A DNA stretch of 64,000 bases from Streptomyces flaveolus (GTDB lineage Bacteria; Actinomycetota; Actinomycetes; Streptomycetales; Streptomycetaceae). The DNA lies in assembly GCF_000716535.1 (NCBI RefSeq), contig NZ_JNWV01000035.1:73279-137278 (forward strand), read 5' to 3'. A program made the translations under genes and the position numbers. Within the stretch, counting starts at the first letter, position 1; each line of letters opens with the position of its first letter. This document shows positions 16,999 through 27,657 of this stretch, piece after piece. The notes below the pieces were generated by a model that was not told the origin of the DNA, did no database searches, and saw nothing but the letters and a program-made list of their open reading frames with translations.

Positions 16999-18615
16999 AT
17001 GCACGAGGCACCGGAGCTCCAGAGCGCGGCAGATCCCGCGTCGGAGGCCTGGCGGGCCAATGAACAGGCGCATCTCGCCCTCGTGGAGGAGCTGCGCGCC
17101 AAGCTGGCCGCGGCGGCCCTCGGCGGCGGCGAGAAGGCGCGGGCCCGGCACACCGCGCGCGGCAAGCTGCTGCCGAGGGACAGGGTGGACACACTGCTCG
17201 ACCCGGGCTCGCCCTTCCTGGAGCTGGCCCCGCTCGCGGCCGACGGGATGTACGAGAGACAGGCCCCGGCCGCCGGGGTGATCGCCGGCATCGGCCGGGT
17301 CAGCGGGCGCGAGTGCGTGATCGTCGCGAACGACGCCACGGTCAAGGGCGGCACGTACTACCCGATGACGGTGAAGAAGCACCTGCGCGCCCAGGAGGTG
17401 GCCCTCGACAACCGGCTGCCCTGCGTCTATCTGGTCGACTCCGGCGGCGCCTTCCTGCCGATGCAGGACGAGGTGTTCCCGGACCGGGACCACTTCGGGC
17501 GGATCTTCTACAACCAGGCCCGGATGTCCGGCGCGGGCATCCCGCAGATCGCGGCCGTGCTCGGCTCCTGCACGGCCGGCGGGGCGTACGTCCCGGCGAT
17601 GAGCGACGAGGCCGTGATCGTCCGCAACCAGGGCACGATCTTCCTGGGCGGCCCGCCCCTGGTGAAGGCGGCCACCGGCGAGGTCGTGACGGCGGAGGAG
17701 CTGGGCGGCGGAGAGGTCCACTCCCGGGTCTCCGGGGTCACCGACCACCTCGCCGAGGACGACGCGCACGCCCTCAGGATCGTCCGGAACATCGTCGCCA
17801 CTCTCCCGGCCCGGCAGTCCCCGCCCTGGGAAGTCGCGCCCGTCACCGAGCCGAAGGTCGACCCGTACGGCCTCTACGGCGCGGTGCCCGTCGACTCCCG
17901 CACCCCCTACGACGTCCGCGAGATCATCGCCCGCGTGGTCGACGGCTCCCGGTTCGCCGAGTTCAAGAGCGAGTTCGGGCAGACCCTGGTCACCGGCTTC
18001 GCCCGGATCCACGGCCACCCGGTCGGGATCGTCGCCAACAACGGCATCCTGTTCTCCGAGTCCGCCCAGAAGGGCGCCCACTTCATCGAGCTGTGCGACC
18101 AGCGCGGCATCCCGCTGGTGTTCCTCCAGAACATCTCCGGCTTCATGGTCGGCAAGGACTACGAGGCCGGTGGCATCGCCAAGCACGGCGCCAAGATGGT
18201 GACCGCGGTCGCCTGCACGCGCGTGCCGAAGCTGACAGTGGTGGTCGGCGGCTCGTACGGCGCGGGCAACTACTCGATGTGCGGCCGGGCCTACTCCCCC
18301 CGCTTCCTGTGGATGTGGCCGGGCGCCAAGATCTCCGTCATGGGCGGCGAGCAGGCCGCGTCCGTGCTGGCGACCGTCAAGCGGGACCAGCTGGAGGCGC
18401 GCGGGGAATCCTGGCCCGCCGAGGACGAGGAGGCGTTCAAGGCGCCCATCCGCGCGCAGTACGAACGCCAGGGCAACGCCTACTACGCCACCGCCCGGCT
18501 CTGGGACGACGGCGTCATCGACCCGCTCGAGACTCGTCAGGTGCTGGGCCTCGCCCTGACGGCCTGCGCCAACGCGCCTCTGGGAGACCCCCAGTTCGGC
18601 GTCTTCCGGATGTGA
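16999..18615 (+). CDS. accD1: Acyl-CoA carboxylase carboxyltransferase, methylcrotonyl-CoA carboxylase beta type
   Basis: This 538-aa carboxyltransferase subunit transfers carboxyl from biotin to 3-methylcrotonyl-CoA in leucine breakdown. MCC-type features are [37 protein letters not shown] with [14 protein letters not shown], the oxyanion segments [15 protein letters not shown] and [16 protein letters not shown], and [16 protein letters not shown]. It is the first gene of a four-gene operon behind two TetR operators. Streptomyces annotations use accD1 for this gene. The ensemble with HMG-CoA lyase and an acyl-CoA dehydrogenase argues for methylcrotonyl rather than acetyl or propionyl specificity. 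Confidence 0.92.
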   Translation: MHEAPELQSAADPASEAWRANEQAHLALVEELRAKLAAAALGGGEKARARHTARGKLLPRDRVDTLLDPGSPFLELAPLAADGMYERQAPAAGVIAGIGRVSGRECVIVANDATVKGGTYYPMTVKKHLRAQEVALDNRLPCVYLVDSGGAFLPMQDEVFPDRDHFGRIFYNQARMSGAGIPQIAAVLGSCTAGGAYVPAMSDEAVIVRNQGTIFLGGPPLVKAATGEVVTAEELGGGEVHSRVSGVTDHLAEDDAHALRIVRNIVATLPARQSPPWEVAPVTEPKVDPYGLYGAVPVDSRTPYDVREIIARVVDGSRFAEFKSEFGQTLVTGFARIHGHPVGIVANNGILFSESAQKGAHFIELCDQRGIPLVFLQNISGFMVGKDYEAGGIAKHGAKMVTAVACTRVPKLTVVVGGSYGAGNYSMCGRAYSPRFLWMWPGAKISVMGGEQAASVLATVKRDQLEARGESWPAEDEEAFKAPIRAQYERQGNAYYATARLWDDGVIDPLETRQVLGLALTACANAPLGDPQFGVFRM

Positions 18616-18626
18616 GGAGGGGAACC

Positions 18627-20540
18627 GTGTTCGACACAGTGCTGGTGGCCAACCGGGGCGAGATCGCCGTACGCGTCATCCGAACGCTCCGCTCGCTGGG
18701 CGTGCGCTCGGTGGCGGTCTTCTCCGACGCCGACGCCGACGCGCGGCACGTCCGGGAGGCCGACACGGCGGTACGGATCGGTCCGGCGCCGGCCGCCGAG
18801 AGCTATCTGTCGGTGGAGCGGCTGCTTGAGGCTGCCGCCCGCACCGGCGCCCAGGCCGTCCACCCCGGCTACGGCTTCCTCGCGGAGAACGCGGGCTTCG
18901 CCCGCGCCTGCGAGGAGGCGGGGCTGGTGTTCATCGGCCCGCCGGCGGACGCCATCGCGCTCATGGGCGACAAGATCCGTGCCAAGGAGACGGTGCAGGC
19001 GGCCGGGGTGCCGGTGGTGCCGGGCGGCCGTGACCCCGAGCTCGCCGAGGCGGCCCGCGCGCTGGGCGCGCCCGTGCTGCTCAAGCCCTCCGCCGGGGGC
19101 GGCGGCAAGGGCATGCGGCTGGTGCGGGACATGACCGTGCTTGAGGAGGAGATCGCCGCCGCCCGCCGCGAGGCCCGCGCCTCCTTCGGCGACGACACCC
19201 TGCTGGTGGAGCGGTGGGTCGACCGGCCCCGGCACATCGAGATCCAGGTGCTGGCCGACGGCCACGGCAACGTGGTCCACCTCGGCGAGCGCGAGTGCTC
19301 CCTCCAGCGGCGCCACCAGAAGATCATCGAGGAGGCGCCGAGCGTGCTCCTCGACGAGAGGACCCGGGCCGCGATGGGCGAGGCGGCCGTACAGGCGGCC
19401 CGTTCGTGCGGGTACCGGGGCGCGGGCACGGTGGAGTTCATCGTCCCGGGCGGCGACCCTTCGCAGTACTACTTCATGGAGATGAACACCCGTCTCCAGG
19501 TGGAACACCCGGTCACCGAACTCGTCACCGGGCTGGACCTGGTGGAGTGGCAGCTGCGGGTGGCCGCCGGGGAGCCGCTGGGGTTCGCGCAGGAGGACCT
19601 GCGGCTGACCGGCCACGCGGTGGAGGCCCGGATCTGCGCGGAGGACCCCGCGCGCGGGTTTCTGCCGTCCGGTGGCACGGTCCTGCTGCTGAACGAACCG
19701 CAGGGCGACGGCGTGCGCACCGACTCCGGGCTCACCGAGGGCACCGAGGTCGGCAGCCTGTACGACCCGATGCTGTCCAAGGTGATCGCGTACGGCCCCG
19801 ACCGCGAGACGGCGCTGCGCAAGCTCCGTTCGGCGCTCGCGGAGACGGTCACGCTGGGCGTGCAGACCAACGCGGGCTTCCTGCGCCGGCTGCTCGCGCA
19901 CCCGGCGGTCGTCGCGGGCGAGTTGGACACGGGCCTGGTCGAGCGCGTCGTGGACGAGCTGGTCTCCACGGACGTGCCCGAGGAGGTGTACGAGGCGGCG
20001 GCGGCCGTACGCCTGGAGCGGCTGAAGCCGCGTACGGAGGGCTGGGTCGACCCCTTCTCGGTGCCGAGCGGCTGGCGCCTGGGCGGTACCCCGAGGCCGC
20101 CCGCCTTCCACGTGCGGGTGCAGGACCCGGTGGCGTACACGCCCCGGGGCACCCACACCGTCACCGGCGACCGCGTGACCGTCACCCTCGACGGCGTCCG
20201 GCACACCTTCCACCGGGCCGGTGACTGGATCGGCCGCGACGGCGATGCCTGGCAGGTGCGCGACCACGACCCGGTGGCCGCGTCGCTGAACCGCGCGGCC
20301 CACGCGGGCGCCGACTCGCTCACCGCGCCCATGCCCGGCACTGTGACGGTGGTCAAGGTGGCCGTCGGCGACGAAGTGGCCGCCGGGCAGAGCCTGCTGG
20401 TGGTGGAGGCGATGAAGATGGAGCACGTCATTTCCGCCCCGCACGCGGGCACGGTCGCCGAACTGGACGTGACACCGGGCACGACGGTCGCCATGGACCA
20501 GGTGCTGGCCGTCATCGCCCCCGAGGAGGCGGCGGAATGA
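18627..20540 (+). CDS. Biotin carboxylase/BCCP fusion, methylcrotonyl-CoA carboxylase alpha type
   Basis: This 637-aa protein starts at a GTG 11 bases after the beta subunit, behind GAGGAGGGG. Domain order: biotin carboxylase N-lobe ([20 protein letters not shown]), ATP-grasp with GGGGKGM (157-163) and [14 protein letters not shown], biotin carboxylase C-domain, a linker BT-type region (about 480-570), and a biotinyl domain with EAMKMEH, where Lys597 is the biotinylated residue. It carboxylates its own biotin with ATP and bicarbonate for the beta subunit. Length fits MCC alpha subunits better than the shorter actinobacterial AccA2-type proteins. Confidence 0.93.
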   Translation: MFDTVLVANRGEIAVRVIRTLRSLGVRSVAVFSDADADARHVREADTAVRIGPAPAAESYLSVERLLEAAARTGAQAVHPGYGFLAENAGFARACEEAGLVFIGPPADAIALMGDKIRAKETVQAAGVPVVPGGRDPELAEAARALGAPVLLKPSAGGGGKGMRLVRDMTVLEEEIAAARREARASFGDDTLLVERWVDRPRHIEIQVLADGHGNVVHLGERECSLQRRHQKIIEEAPSVLLDERTRAAMGEAAVQAARSCGYRGAGTVEFIVPGGDPSQYYFMEMNTRLQVEHPVTELVTGLDLVEWQLRVAAGEPLGFAQEDLRLTGHAVEARICAEDPARGFLPSGGTVLLLNEPQGDGVRTDSGLTEGTEVGSLYDPMLSKVIAYGPDRETALRKLRSALAETVTLGVQTNAGFLRRLLAHPAVVAGELDTGLVERVVDELVSTDVPEEVYEAAAAVRLERLKPRTEGWVDPFSVPSGWRLGGTPRPPAFHVRVQDPVAYTPRGTHTVTGDRVTVTLDGVRHTFHRAGDWIGRDGDAWQVRDHDPVAASLNRAAHAGADSLTAPMPGTVTVVKVAVGDEVAAGQSLLVVEAMKMEHVISAPHAGTVAELDVTPGTTVAMDQVLAVIAPEEAAE

Positions 20541-21481
20541 GCGTCGACGGTCTGCCCATGGTCGTACCGGCCCCGGGCCTGCCCGCGCGGGTGCGGATCC
20601 ACGAGGTCGGCGCGCGGGACGGGTTGCAGAACGAGAAGACGGCCGTGCCGACGGCGGTGAAGGCGGAGTTCATCCGGCGGCTGGCCGGCGCGGGCCTGAC
20701 GACGATCGAGGCGACGAGCTTCGTGCACCCGAAGTGGGTGCCCCAACTCGCCGACGCCGAGGAGCTGTTCCCGCTGGTGAGCGAGGTTCCCGGGGTGGCC
20801 CTCCCGGTGCTGGTCCCCAACCGGCGCGGTCTGGACCGGGCGCTGGCCCTCGGCGCCGAGCGCGTCGCCGTGTTCGCCAGCGCCACCGAGTCGTTCGCGA
20901 AGGCCAACCTCAACCGCACGCTGGACGAGTCGCTGGCGGTGTTCGAGCCGGTGGTGCGGGAGGCCAAGGACCGGGGCGTGCACGTGCGCGGCTATGTGTC
21001 CATGTGCTTCGGCGACCCGTGGGAGGGCGCGGTGCCGGCGCACCAGGTGGCCCGGGTCTGCACGGCCCTGCGGGACATGGGCTGCGACGAGCTGAGCCTC
21101 GGCGACACGATCGGCGTGGCCACGGCCGGTCAGGTCCGGGAGCTGCTCGGCCTGCTGAACGAGCGGGGGGTGCCGACGGACGTGATCGGCGTGCACTTCC
21201 ACGACACCTACGGCCAGGCGCTCGCCAACACCCTGGCGGCGCTGCAGCACGGCGTCACCACGGTCGACGCGTCCGCCGGCGGCCTCGGCGGCTGCCCGTA
21301 CGCCAAGTCCGCCACCGGCAACCTCGCCACCGAAGACCTCGTCTGGATGCTGCACGGACTCGGCATCGAGACGGGGGTCGACCTCGGCCGTCTGACCGCC
21401 ACCAGCGTGTGGATGGCCGAACAGCTGGGCCGGCCCAGCCCGTCCCGTACCGTCCGCGCTCTCTCCCACAAGGACCAGTGA
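20537..21481 (+). CDS. mvaB: Hydroxymethylglutaryl-CoA lyase
   Basis: This 314-aa TIM-barrel enzyme cleaves HMG-CoA to acetoacetate and acetyl-CoA, the final step of leucine degradation. Diagnostic motifs: [15 protein letters not shown] at the start of the barrel, [15 protein letters not shown], the metal site [12 protein letters not shown] and the lyase signature [15 protein letters not shown] with its catalytic Cys. The ATG overlaps the preceding stop by 4 nt (ATGA), so it is translationally coupled to the alpha subunit. The start is set by this overlap and by length. Confidence 0.93.
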   Translation: MSVDGLPMVVPAPGLPARVRIHEVGARDGLQNEKTAVPTAVKAEFIRRLAGAGLTTIEATSFVHPKWVPQLADAEELFPLVSEVPGVALPVLVPNRRGLDRALALGAERVAVFASATESFAKANLNRTLDESLAVFEPVVREAKDRGVHVRGYVSMCFGDPWEGAVPAHQVARVCTALRDMGCDELSLGDTIGVATAGQVRELLGLLNERGVPTDVIGVHFHDTYGQALANTLAALQHGVTTVDASAGGLGGCPYAKSATGNLATEDLVWMLHGLGIETGVDLGRLTATSVWMAEQLGRPSPSRTVRALSHKDQ

Positions 21482-21486
21482 TCAGC

Positions 21487-22647
21487 ATGGACCACCGTCT
21501 CAGCCCCGAGCTGGAGGACCTCCGCCGCACGGTGGAGGAGTTCGCGCACGATGTCGTGGCGCCGAAGATCGGCGACTTCTACGAGCGGCACGAGTTCCCG
21601 TACGAGATCGTCCGTGAGATGGGCCGCATGGGCCTGTTCGGGCTGCCGTTCCCGGAGGAGTACGGCGGCATGGGCGGCGACTACCTGGCGCTCGGCATCG
21701 CGCTGGAGGAGCTGGCCCGCGTCGACTCGTCGGTGGCCATCACCCTGGAGGCGGGGGTCTCGCTGGGCGCGATGCCGCTGCACCTGTTCGGCACCCAGGA
21801 GCAGAAGCGCCAGTGGCTGCCCCGGCTCTGCGCGGGCGAGATGCTGGGCGCGTTCGGTCTGACGGAGCCGGACGGCGGCAGCGACGCGGGGGCGACCCGT
21901 ACGACGGCCCGCCTCGATCCGGACACGGACGAGTGGGTGATCAACGGCACGAAGTGCTTCATCACCAACTCGGGCACGGACATCACGGGGCTGGTGACCG
22001 TCACCGCCGTCACCGGGCGCAAGCCGGACGGCCGGCCGGAGATCTCGGCGATCATCGTCCCGTCGGGCACGCCGGGCTTCACGGTGGCGGCGCCCTACTC
22101 GAAGGTCGGCTGGAACGCGTCGGACACGCGCGAGCTGTCGTTCACCGACGTCCGGGTCCCGGCCGCCAACCTGCTGGGTGAACAGGGCCGTGGCTACGCC
22201 CAGTTCCTGCGCATCCTGGACGAGGGCCGCATCGCCATCGCGGCCCTGGCGACGGGCCTGGCCCAGGGCTGCGTGGACGAGTCGGTCAAGTACGCCAAGG
22301 AACGTCACGCCTTCGGCAAGCCCATCGGCGCGAACCAGGCGATCCAGTTCAAGATCGCCGACATGGAGATGAAGGCCCACACGGCCCGCCTCGCCTGGCG
22401 CGACGCCGCCAGCCGTCTGGTGGCCGGCGAGCCCTTCAAGAAGGAGGCGGCCCTGGCCAAGCTCTACTCCTCCACGGTCGCCGTCGACAACGCCCGCGAG
22501 GCCACCCAGATCCACGGCGGCTACGGCTTCATGAACGAGTACCCGGTGGCCCGCATGTGGCGCGACTCCAAGATCCTGGAGATCGGCGAGGGCACGAGCG
22601 AGGTCCAGCGCATGCTGATCGCCCGTGAACTGGGCCTGGTGAGCTGA
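21487..22647 (+). CDS. Acyl-CoA dehydrogenase, isovaleryl/short-branched-chain type
   Basis: This 386-aa FAD enzyme starts 5 bases after the lyase stop. It has FGLTEPDGGSDAGATRTTA for FAD, NGTKCFITNSG, RHAFGKPIGANQAIQFKIADM, and ATQIHGGYGFMNEYPVARMWRDSKILEI. The catalytic base is Glu368 in GEGTSEVQRM, in the SCAD/MCAD position, unlike the LCAD-type enzyme at 14727. In this operon it is expected to oxidise isovaleryl-CoA to 3-methylcrotonyl-CoA, the MCC substrate. The hydratase that would link MCC product to HMG-CoA is not in the cluster. Confidence 0.9.
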   Translation: MDHRLSPELEDLRRTVEEFAHDVVAPKIGDFYERHEFPYEIVREMGRMGLFGLPFPEEYGGMGGDYLALGIALEELARVDSSVAITLEAGVSLGAMPLHLFGTQEQKRQWLPRLCAGEMLGAFGLTEPDGGSDAGATRTTARLDPDTDEWVINGTKCFITNSGTDITGLVTVTAVTGRKPDGRPEISAIIVPSGTPGFTVAAPYSKVGWNASDTRELSFTDVRVPAANLLGEQGRGYAQFLRILDEGRIAIAALATGLAQGCVDESVKYAKERHAFGKPIGANQAIQFKIADMEMKAHTARLAWRDAASRLVAGEPFKKEAALAKLYSSTVAVDNAREATQIHGGYGFMNEYPVARMWRDSKILEIGEGTSEVQRMLIARELGLVS

Positions 22648-22667
22648 CCGGGCACCCGCCCCGCCGC

Positions 22668-22704
22668 ACACGGGACCGACAGCCCCCGGCTGTCGGTCCC
22701 GTGT
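22668..22704 (+). terminator. Strong hairpin after the leucine operon
   Basis: A perfect 15-bp stem (22668-22682 with 22690-22704) encloses a 7-nt loop cccccgg, beginning 21 bases after the acyl-CoA dehydrogenase stop. It separates the leucine operon from the desE promoter. Confidence 0.8.
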
Positions 22705-22806
22705 CATGTGTGCGGCTGCCGCACAGGACGCGCACCGCCAACTCCGGGCCGGCCGGGAGTCGTCCACGACGCGCGCGCCGGGTGAACCCGCCCCCTGGAC
22801 ATCTAC

Positions 22807-22825
22807 TGAGGTTAGGCTAACCTAC
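22807..22825 (+). promoter_or_regulatory. Iron box upstream of desE
   Basis: TGAGGTTAGGCTAACCTAC matches the 19-bp DmdR/IdeR iron-box pattern TTAGGTTAGGCTAACCTAA at all but three outer positions. It lies 52 bases before the desE start, so desE-desF should be repressed when iron is replete. Confidence 0.9.
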
Positions 22826-22876
22826 CTTCGAACTTGTCCGGCGGGCGCTTCGCCCCGTTCGAAAGCAGTCATACCC

Positions 22877-23923
22877 ATGCCCCATGCCCGTGTCACCCAC
22901 CTCACTCGCCGTGGCCTGCTCGCCGCCGGCGGCGCCCTCGGACTCGGTGCCGCGCTCGCCGCCTGCGGGGACGACAAGGGCAAAGACAGCGGCTCCGGCA
23001 CGGAGGCGAAGGCCGGCAAGTCCGGGCCCTGGTCGTTCAAGGACGACCGCGGCACGACCGTGAAGCTGGACAAGGTCCCCGCGAACATCGTCGCGTTCAC
23101 CGGTGTCGGCGCCGCGCTGTACGACTACGGCATCCAGGTGAAGGGCGTCTTCGGCCCGACGAGGACCACCGCGGGCAAGCCCGACGTCCAGGCCGGCGAC
23201 ATGGACATCAGCAAGGTGACGGTCCTCGGCAACACCTGGGGCCAGTTCAGCATCGAGAAGTACGCCTCCCTCGCCCCGGACGTGCTCATCTCCACGATGT
23301 TCGACGACGCCGGCACCCTCTGGTACGTCCCCGAGGAGTCGAAGAAGAAGATCGCCCAGCTCGCCCCCAGCGTCGGCATCTCCGTCTACGACCGCCAGCT
23401 CACCGCGCCGCTCCAGCGCATGTGGGACCTCGCCGAGTCGCTCGGCGCGGACATGAAGGCCGCGAAGGTCACCGACGCCAAGAAGCGGTTCGAGGAGGCC
23501 GCCGCCCGGCTGCGCGCCGCCGCCAAGGCCAAGCCCGGCATCAAGGTGATGGCCGGCAGCGCCAGCGACCAGCTCTTCTACGTCTCCGGCACCAACCTCT
23601 CCATCGACCTGGAGTACTTCAAGGCCCTCGGCGTGAACTTCGTGGAGCCGCCGGAGAGCGCCAAGAAGCAGGGCGGTGGCTGGTACGAGTCGCTGAGCTG
23701 GGAGAACGTCGACAAGTACCAGGCCGACATCATCATGATGGACGACCGCTCCTCGGCGATCCAGCCCGCCGACATCACCAAGGCCACCTGGAAGAAGCTG
23801 CCCGCGGTGAAGGCGGGTCAGGTCATCGCCCGGTCCCCCGAGCCGATCCTGTCCTACGACAAGTGCGTGCCGCTGCTGACGAACCTGGCGGAGGCCCTGG
23901 AGAAGGCCAAGAAGGTCAGCTGA
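22877..23923 (+). CDS. desE: Ferrioxamine-binding lipoprotein
   Basis: This 348-aa siderophore-binding lipoprotein has a twin-arginine-like N-terminus (THLTRRGLLAAGG) and a lipobox LAAC, cysteine near residue 30. Two lobes of the FecB/FhuD class III binding-protein fold follow (VPANIVAFTGVGAALYDYG, LAPDVLISTMFDDAG, YQADIIMMDDRSSA). It captures ferric desferrioxamines at the membrane for an ABC importer encoded elsewhere. Its iron box, and its position next to the desferrioxamine biosynthesis genes as in other Streptomyces, support the name. The ATG is the only one that gives a proper export signal. Confidence 0.92.
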   Translation: MPHARVTHLTRRGLLAAGGALGLGAALAACGDDKGKDSGSGTEAKAGKSGPWSFKDDRGTTVKLDKVPANIVAFTGVGAALYDYGIQVKGVFGPTRTTAGKPDVQAGDMDISKVTVLGNTWGQFSIEKYASLAPDVLISTMFDDAGTLWYVPEESKKKIAQLAPSVGISVYDRQLTAPLQRMWDLAESLGADMKAAKVTDAKKRFEEAAARLRAAAKAKPGIKVMAGSASDQLFYVSGTNLSIDLEYFKALGVNFVEPPESAKKQGGGWYESLSWENVDKYQADIIMMDDRSSAIQPADITKATWKKLPAVKAGQVIARSPEPILSYDKCVPLLTNLAEALEKAKKVS

Positions 23924-23973
23924 CCGCCAAGCACCTCTGACAAAGCCCTGAACCCCACTCTCAGGAGCCACAC

Positions 23974-24822
23974 ATGACGACGGCCGTAGCCGCCCCGTTC
24001 CGTTTCTTCGCCCTGCAGGTCGTACGGACGAGGCGGCTCGGTCCGTCCCTGGTCCGGGTCACCTTCGGCGGAACCGATCTGCACGCCTTCCACTCGGACG
24101 GCCGGGACCAGTCCCTGTCGCTCTTCCTCCCGCATCCCGGACAGGCCGAACCCGTCGTCCCCCTGGAGCTGGGCGAGCGCTGGTGGCAGGGGTGGCGGGA
24201 ACTCCCGGACGACGTACGGGCGGTGATGCGCTCGTACACGCTGCGGGCGCTGCGCCGTGACCCCGACGAGATCGACATCGACTTCGCCCTGCACGGCGTG
24301 GAGCCGGGCGCGGCCACGCCCGCCGGCCCCGCGTCCCGCTGGGCCGCCCGCGCCGCCGCCGGCGACCGGGTACTGCTGCTCGGCCCGGCCGTGGCCGACA
24401 ACCGGGCGATCCGGTTCCGCCCGCCCGAGGACACCGGTCCCGTCGTGCTGTGCGGCGACGAGACCGCCGTACCGGCCGCGACCGCGATCCTCGAAGCACT
24501 GCCCGCCGGCACCCGGGCCCGGGCCTGGCTGGAGGTGCCGCACGCCGGTGACGTCCAGGACGTGCGCACGGAGGCGGACGCGGAGATCACGTGGCTCGTA
24601 CGGCACGACGGGTCCCCCATGGCCGTCGACGCCGTACGAGCCGCTCCCCTGCCGGACGCCGAGCGGGCGTACGTGTGGATCGCCGGGGAGTGCAACCAGG
24701 TCAAGGCGCTCCGGCGGCACTTCGTGGGTGAGCGCGGGGTGGACCGGCGGCGTGTCACCTTCGTCGGCTACTGGCGGCAGGGGATGACGGAGGAACAGCT
24801 CCGGGCCGCGGAACAAACCTGA
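23974..24822 (+). CDS. desF: Siderophore-interacting protein, ferric-siderophore reductase
   Basis: This 282-aa SIP-family flavoprotein (FAD/NAD(P)H ferric reductase of the ViuB type) releases iron from ferrioxamine in the cytoplasm. Visible are the FAD-binding barrel segment MRSYTLRALRRDPDEIDIDFALHG, with the RxYT motif, and the family-typical GDRVLLLGP, LCGDETAVPA and C-terminal WIAGECNQVKALRRH and VTFVGYWRQGMTEEQ. It starts 50 bases after desE, so they form an operon under the desE iron box. Confidence 0.9.
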   Translation: MTTAVAAPFRFFALQVVRTRRLGPSLVRVTFGGTDLHAFHSDGRDQSLSLFLPHPGQAEPVVPLELGERWWQGWRELPDDVRAVMRSYTLRALRRDPDEIDIDFALHGVEPGAATPAGPASRWAARAAAGDRVLLLGPAVADNRAIRFRPPEDTGPVVLCGDETAVPAATAILEALPAGTRARAWLEVPHAGDVQDVRTEADAEITWLVRHDGSPMAVDAVRAAPLPDAERAYVWIAGECNQVKALRRHFVGERGVDRRRVTFVGYWRQGMTEEQLRAAEQT

Positions 24823-24848
24823 CCCTTCGTGACATCGGTCACGGGTCA
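24820..24848 (+). terminator. Hairpin after desF
   Basis: A TGACCC...CGTGAC arm pairs with GTCACG...GGTCA across an ATCG loop, with a 2-nt bulge, right over the desF stop. The downstream bases 24841-24847 can alternatively pair with 24860-24866, giving a second, mutually exclusive stem just before the desA iron box. Confidence 0.5.
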
Positions 24849-24871
24849 AGGCATGCCCCGACCCGTGAAAT

Positions 24872-24890
24872 TTAGGTTAGCCTTACCTAA
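24872..24890 (+). promoter_or_regulatory. Iron box upstream of desA
   Basis: TTAGGTTAGCCTTACCTAA is a 19-bp inverted repeat matching the DmdR1/IdeR consensus almost exactly. It lies 39 bases before desA and gives the biosynthetic operon its own iron control. It is the better of the two iron boxes. Confidence 0.95.
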
Positions 24891-24929
24891 GTTGATCTCG
24901 CACGGACCGTCCCCTCGGAGGACCCCCAC

Positions 24930-26387
24930 ATGCGCTCGCACCTGCTCAATGGCCTCACCGCGGAGCACTACCGCCGCTCCGTGACCGAAGGAGTCGAGCG
25001 GGTGGCGGCCAAACTCGCCACCACCGACCGTCCGTTCACCGGCGTCACCGTGGACGCCCTCTCCCCCGCCATCGACGCGATCGACCTCGACCGTCCGCTG
25101 GGCGACACCACCGCCGCCCTCGACGAACTGGAGGACGTCTACCTCCGGGACGCGATCTACTTCCACCACCCCCGCTACCTCGCCCACCTCAACTGCCCGG
25201 TCGTCATCCCGGCGGTGCTGGGCGAGGCCGTGCTCTCCGCGGTCAACTCCTCGCTGGACACCTGGGACCAGTCGGCGGGCGGCACCCTCATCGAGCGCAA
25301 GCTCGTCGACTGGACGGCCGCGCGCATCGGCCTCGGCCCGGCCGCCGACGGCGTCTTCACCTCCGGCGGCACCCAGTCCAACCTCCAGGCGCTGCTGCTG
25401 GCCCGGGAGGAGGCCAAGCCAGGGCGGGAAGAGGGGGACTCGCTCGGGCGCCTGCGCGTCTTCGCCTCCGAGGCCGGCCACTTCAGCGTCAGGAAGTCCG
25501 CGCGACTGCTCGGGCTCGGGCCGGACGCCGTCGTCGCCGTCCCCGTCGACCACGACAAGCGCATGCAGACGGTCGCCCTCGCCCGTGAGCTGGAGCGCTG
25601 CCGGCAGGACGGCCTGACCCCCATGGCCGTCGTCGCCACCGCCGGCACCACCGACTTCGGCTCCATCGACCCGCTTCCGGAGATCGCCGAGCTGTGCGCC
25701 CAGTACGGCGTCTGGATGCACGTCGACGCGGCCTACGGCTGCGGACTGCTCGCCTCCCTGAAGTACCGGGACCGCATCGACGGCATCGAACGCGCCGACT
25801 CGGTCACCGTCGACTACCACAAGTCCTTCTTCCAGCCGGTCAGTTCGTCCGCCGTGCTGGTCCGGGACGCGGCCACCCTGCGGCACGCCACCTACCACGC
25901 GGAGTACCTCAACCCGCGCCGGATGGTGCGGGAACGCATTCCCAACCAGGTGGACAAGTCCCTCCAGACCACCCGCCGCTTCGACGCCCTGAAGCTGTGG
26001 CTCACCCTGCGCACGATGGGCGCCGACGGCATCGGGCAGCTCTTCGACGAGGTGTGCGACCTGGCTCAGGAGGGCTGGAAGCTGCTCGCGGCCGACCCCC
26101 GCTACGACGTCGTCGTCGAGCCCGCCCTCTCCACCCTCGTCTTCCGCTACGTCCCGGCGGCCGTCACCGACCCGGCCGAGATCGACCGCGCCAACCTCCA
26201 CGCCCGCAAGGCCCTGTTCGCCTCCGGCGACGCCGTGGTCGCGGGCACCAAGGTGGGCGGCCGCCACTACCTGAAGTTCACCCTGCTCAACCCCGAGACC
26301 CGGGCGGCCGACATCGCCGCCGTCCTCGATCTGATCGCCGGCCACGCCGAGCAGTACCTGGGAGAGTCCCTTGACCGCGCGTCCTGA
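24930..26387 (+). CDS. desA: Lysine decarboxylase, first step of desferrioxamine biosynthesis
   Basis: This 485-aa PLP-dependent group II decarboxylase converts lysine to cadaverine. Family motifs: [18 protein letters not shown] (phosphate binding), HVDAAYGC with Asp266, and the Schiff-base lysine Lys298 in [10 protein letters not shown]. An AGGA-type site precedes the ATG (CGGAGGACCCCCAC). It is the first gene of desABCD behind an iron box and overlaps desB by 17 nt, so the pair is translationally coupled. Confidence 0.95.
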   Translation: MRSHLLNGLTAEHYRRSVTEGVERVAAKLATTDRPFTGVTVDALSPAIDAIDLDRPLGDTTAALDELEDVYLRDAIYFHHPRYLAHLNCPVVIPAVLGEAVLSAVNSSLDTWDQSAGGTLIERKLVDWTAARIGLGPAADGVFTSGGTQSNLQALLLAREEAKPGREEGDSLGRLRVFASEAGHFSVRKSARLLGLGPDAVVAVPVDHDKRMQTVALARELERCRQDGLTPMAVVATAGTTDFGSIDPLPEIAELCAQYGVWMHVDAAYGCGLLASLKYRDRIDGIERADSVTVDYHKSFFQPVSSSAVLVRDAATLRHATYHAEYLNPRRMVRERIPNQVDKSLQTTRRFDALKLWLTLRTMGADGIGQLFDEVCDLAQEGWKLLAADPRYDVVVEPALSTLVFRYVPAAVTDPAEIDRANLHARKALFASGDAVVAGTKVGGRHYLKFTLLNPETRAADIAAVLDLIAGHAEQYLGESLDRAS

Positions 26388-27657
26388 AGCCCACAGCGAG
26401 ACCCACGACTTCGTGGGGATCGGGCTCGGCCCCTTCAACCTCGGTCTCGCCTGCCTCACCGAGCCGATCGCCGAACTGGACGGCGTCTTCCTGGAGTCCA
26501 AGCCCGACTTCGAGTGGCACGCCGGCATGTTCCTGGACGGCGCCCACCTCCAGACCCCGTTCATGTCGGACCTGGTCACCCTGGCCGACCCGACCTCGCC
26601 GTACTCCTTCCTGAACTACCTGAAGGAGAAGGGCAGGCTGTACTCGTTCTACATCCGTGAGAACTTCTATCCGCTGCGGGTCGAGTACGACGACTACTGC
26701 CGCTGGGCCGCGAACAAACTGAGCAGCGTCCGCTTCGGCACCACGGTCACCGAGGTGACGTACGAGGACGGGCGGTACGTCGTCCGCACCGACGCCGGGG
26801 ACGCCTACCGGGCCCGGCACCTGGTCCTCGGCACCGGCACGGTCCCCTTCGTGCCCGAAGCGTGCCAGGGCCTGGGCGGCGACTTCCTGCACACCTCCCG
26901 GTACATGCACCGCAAGGCGGAGCTGCTGGAGAAGAGGTCCATCACGATCGTCGGCAGCGGCCAGAGCGCGGCCGAGATCTACCACGAGCTGCTCGCCGGG
27001 GTCGACGTCCACGGCTACCAGCTCAACTGGGTCACCCGCTCCCCGCGGTTCTTCCCGCTGGAGTACACCAAGCTGACCCTGGAGATGACCTCCCCGGACT
27101 ACGTCGACTACTTCCGGGCGCTGCCCGAAGAGACCCGCTACCGGCTGGAGAAGCAGCAGAAGGGCCTGTTCAAGGGCATCAACTCGGACCTCATCGACGC
27201 GATCTTCGACCTGCTGTACCAGAAGAACGTCGAGAGCGGCGACCGTCCGGTCCCCACCCGGCTGCTCACCAACTCCACGCTGCGGACGGCGACGTACCAG
27301 GACGGGACGTACACCCTCGGCTTCCACCAGGACGAGCAGGGCAAGGACTTCGAGATCCGCACCGAGGGCCTGGTCCTGGCCACCGGCTACCACTACACCC
27401 CGCCGGCCTTCCTCGCCCCGGTCCTAGGCCGGCTCCGCTTCGACGGCCACGGCCGCTTCGACGTCGCCCGCAACTACTCCATCGACGTCACCGGCCGCGG
27501 GGTCTTCCTGCAGAACGCCGGCGTCCACACCCACAGCATCACCAGTCCCGACCTGGGCATGGGCGCGTACCGGAACGCGTACATCGTCCGTGAGCTGCTC
27601 GGCACGGAGTACTACCCGGTGGAGAAGACCATCGCCTTCCAGGAGTTCGCGGTATGA
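26371..27657 (+). CDS. desB: Cadaverine N-monooxygenase
   Basis: This 428-aa flavin-dependent N-hydroxylase of the IucD/SidA class makes N-hydroxycadaverine. FAD motif [10 protein letters not shown] (16-25), NADPH motif GSGQSA (195-200), and the C-terminal ATGYHY segment ([17 protein letters not shown]) are present. The TTG start at 26371, 4 bases after GGGAGAG, lies inside desA; no ATG or GTG fits better because the FAD motif begins 15 residues later. Confidence 0.95.
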   Translation: MTARPEAHSETHDFVGIGLGPFNLGLACLTEPIAELDGVFLESKPDFEWHAGMFLDGAHLQTPFMSDLVTLADPTSPYSFLNYLKEKGRLYSFYIRENFYPLRVEYDDYCRWAANKLSSVRFGTTVTEVTYEDGRYVVRTDAGDAYRARHLVLGTGTVPFVPEACQGLGGDFLHTSRYMHRKAELLEKRSITIVGSGQSAAEIYHELLAGVDVHGYQLNWVTRSPRFFPLEYTKLTLEMTSPDYVDYFRALPEETRYRLEKQQKGLFKGINSDLIDAIFDLLYQKNVESGDRPVPTRLLTNSTLRTATYQDGTYTLGFHQDEQGKDFEIRTEGLVLATGYHYTPPAFLAPVLGRLRFDGHGRFDVARNYSIDVTGRGVFLQNAGVHTHSITSPDLGMGAYRNAYIVRELLGTEYYPVEKTIAFQEFAV

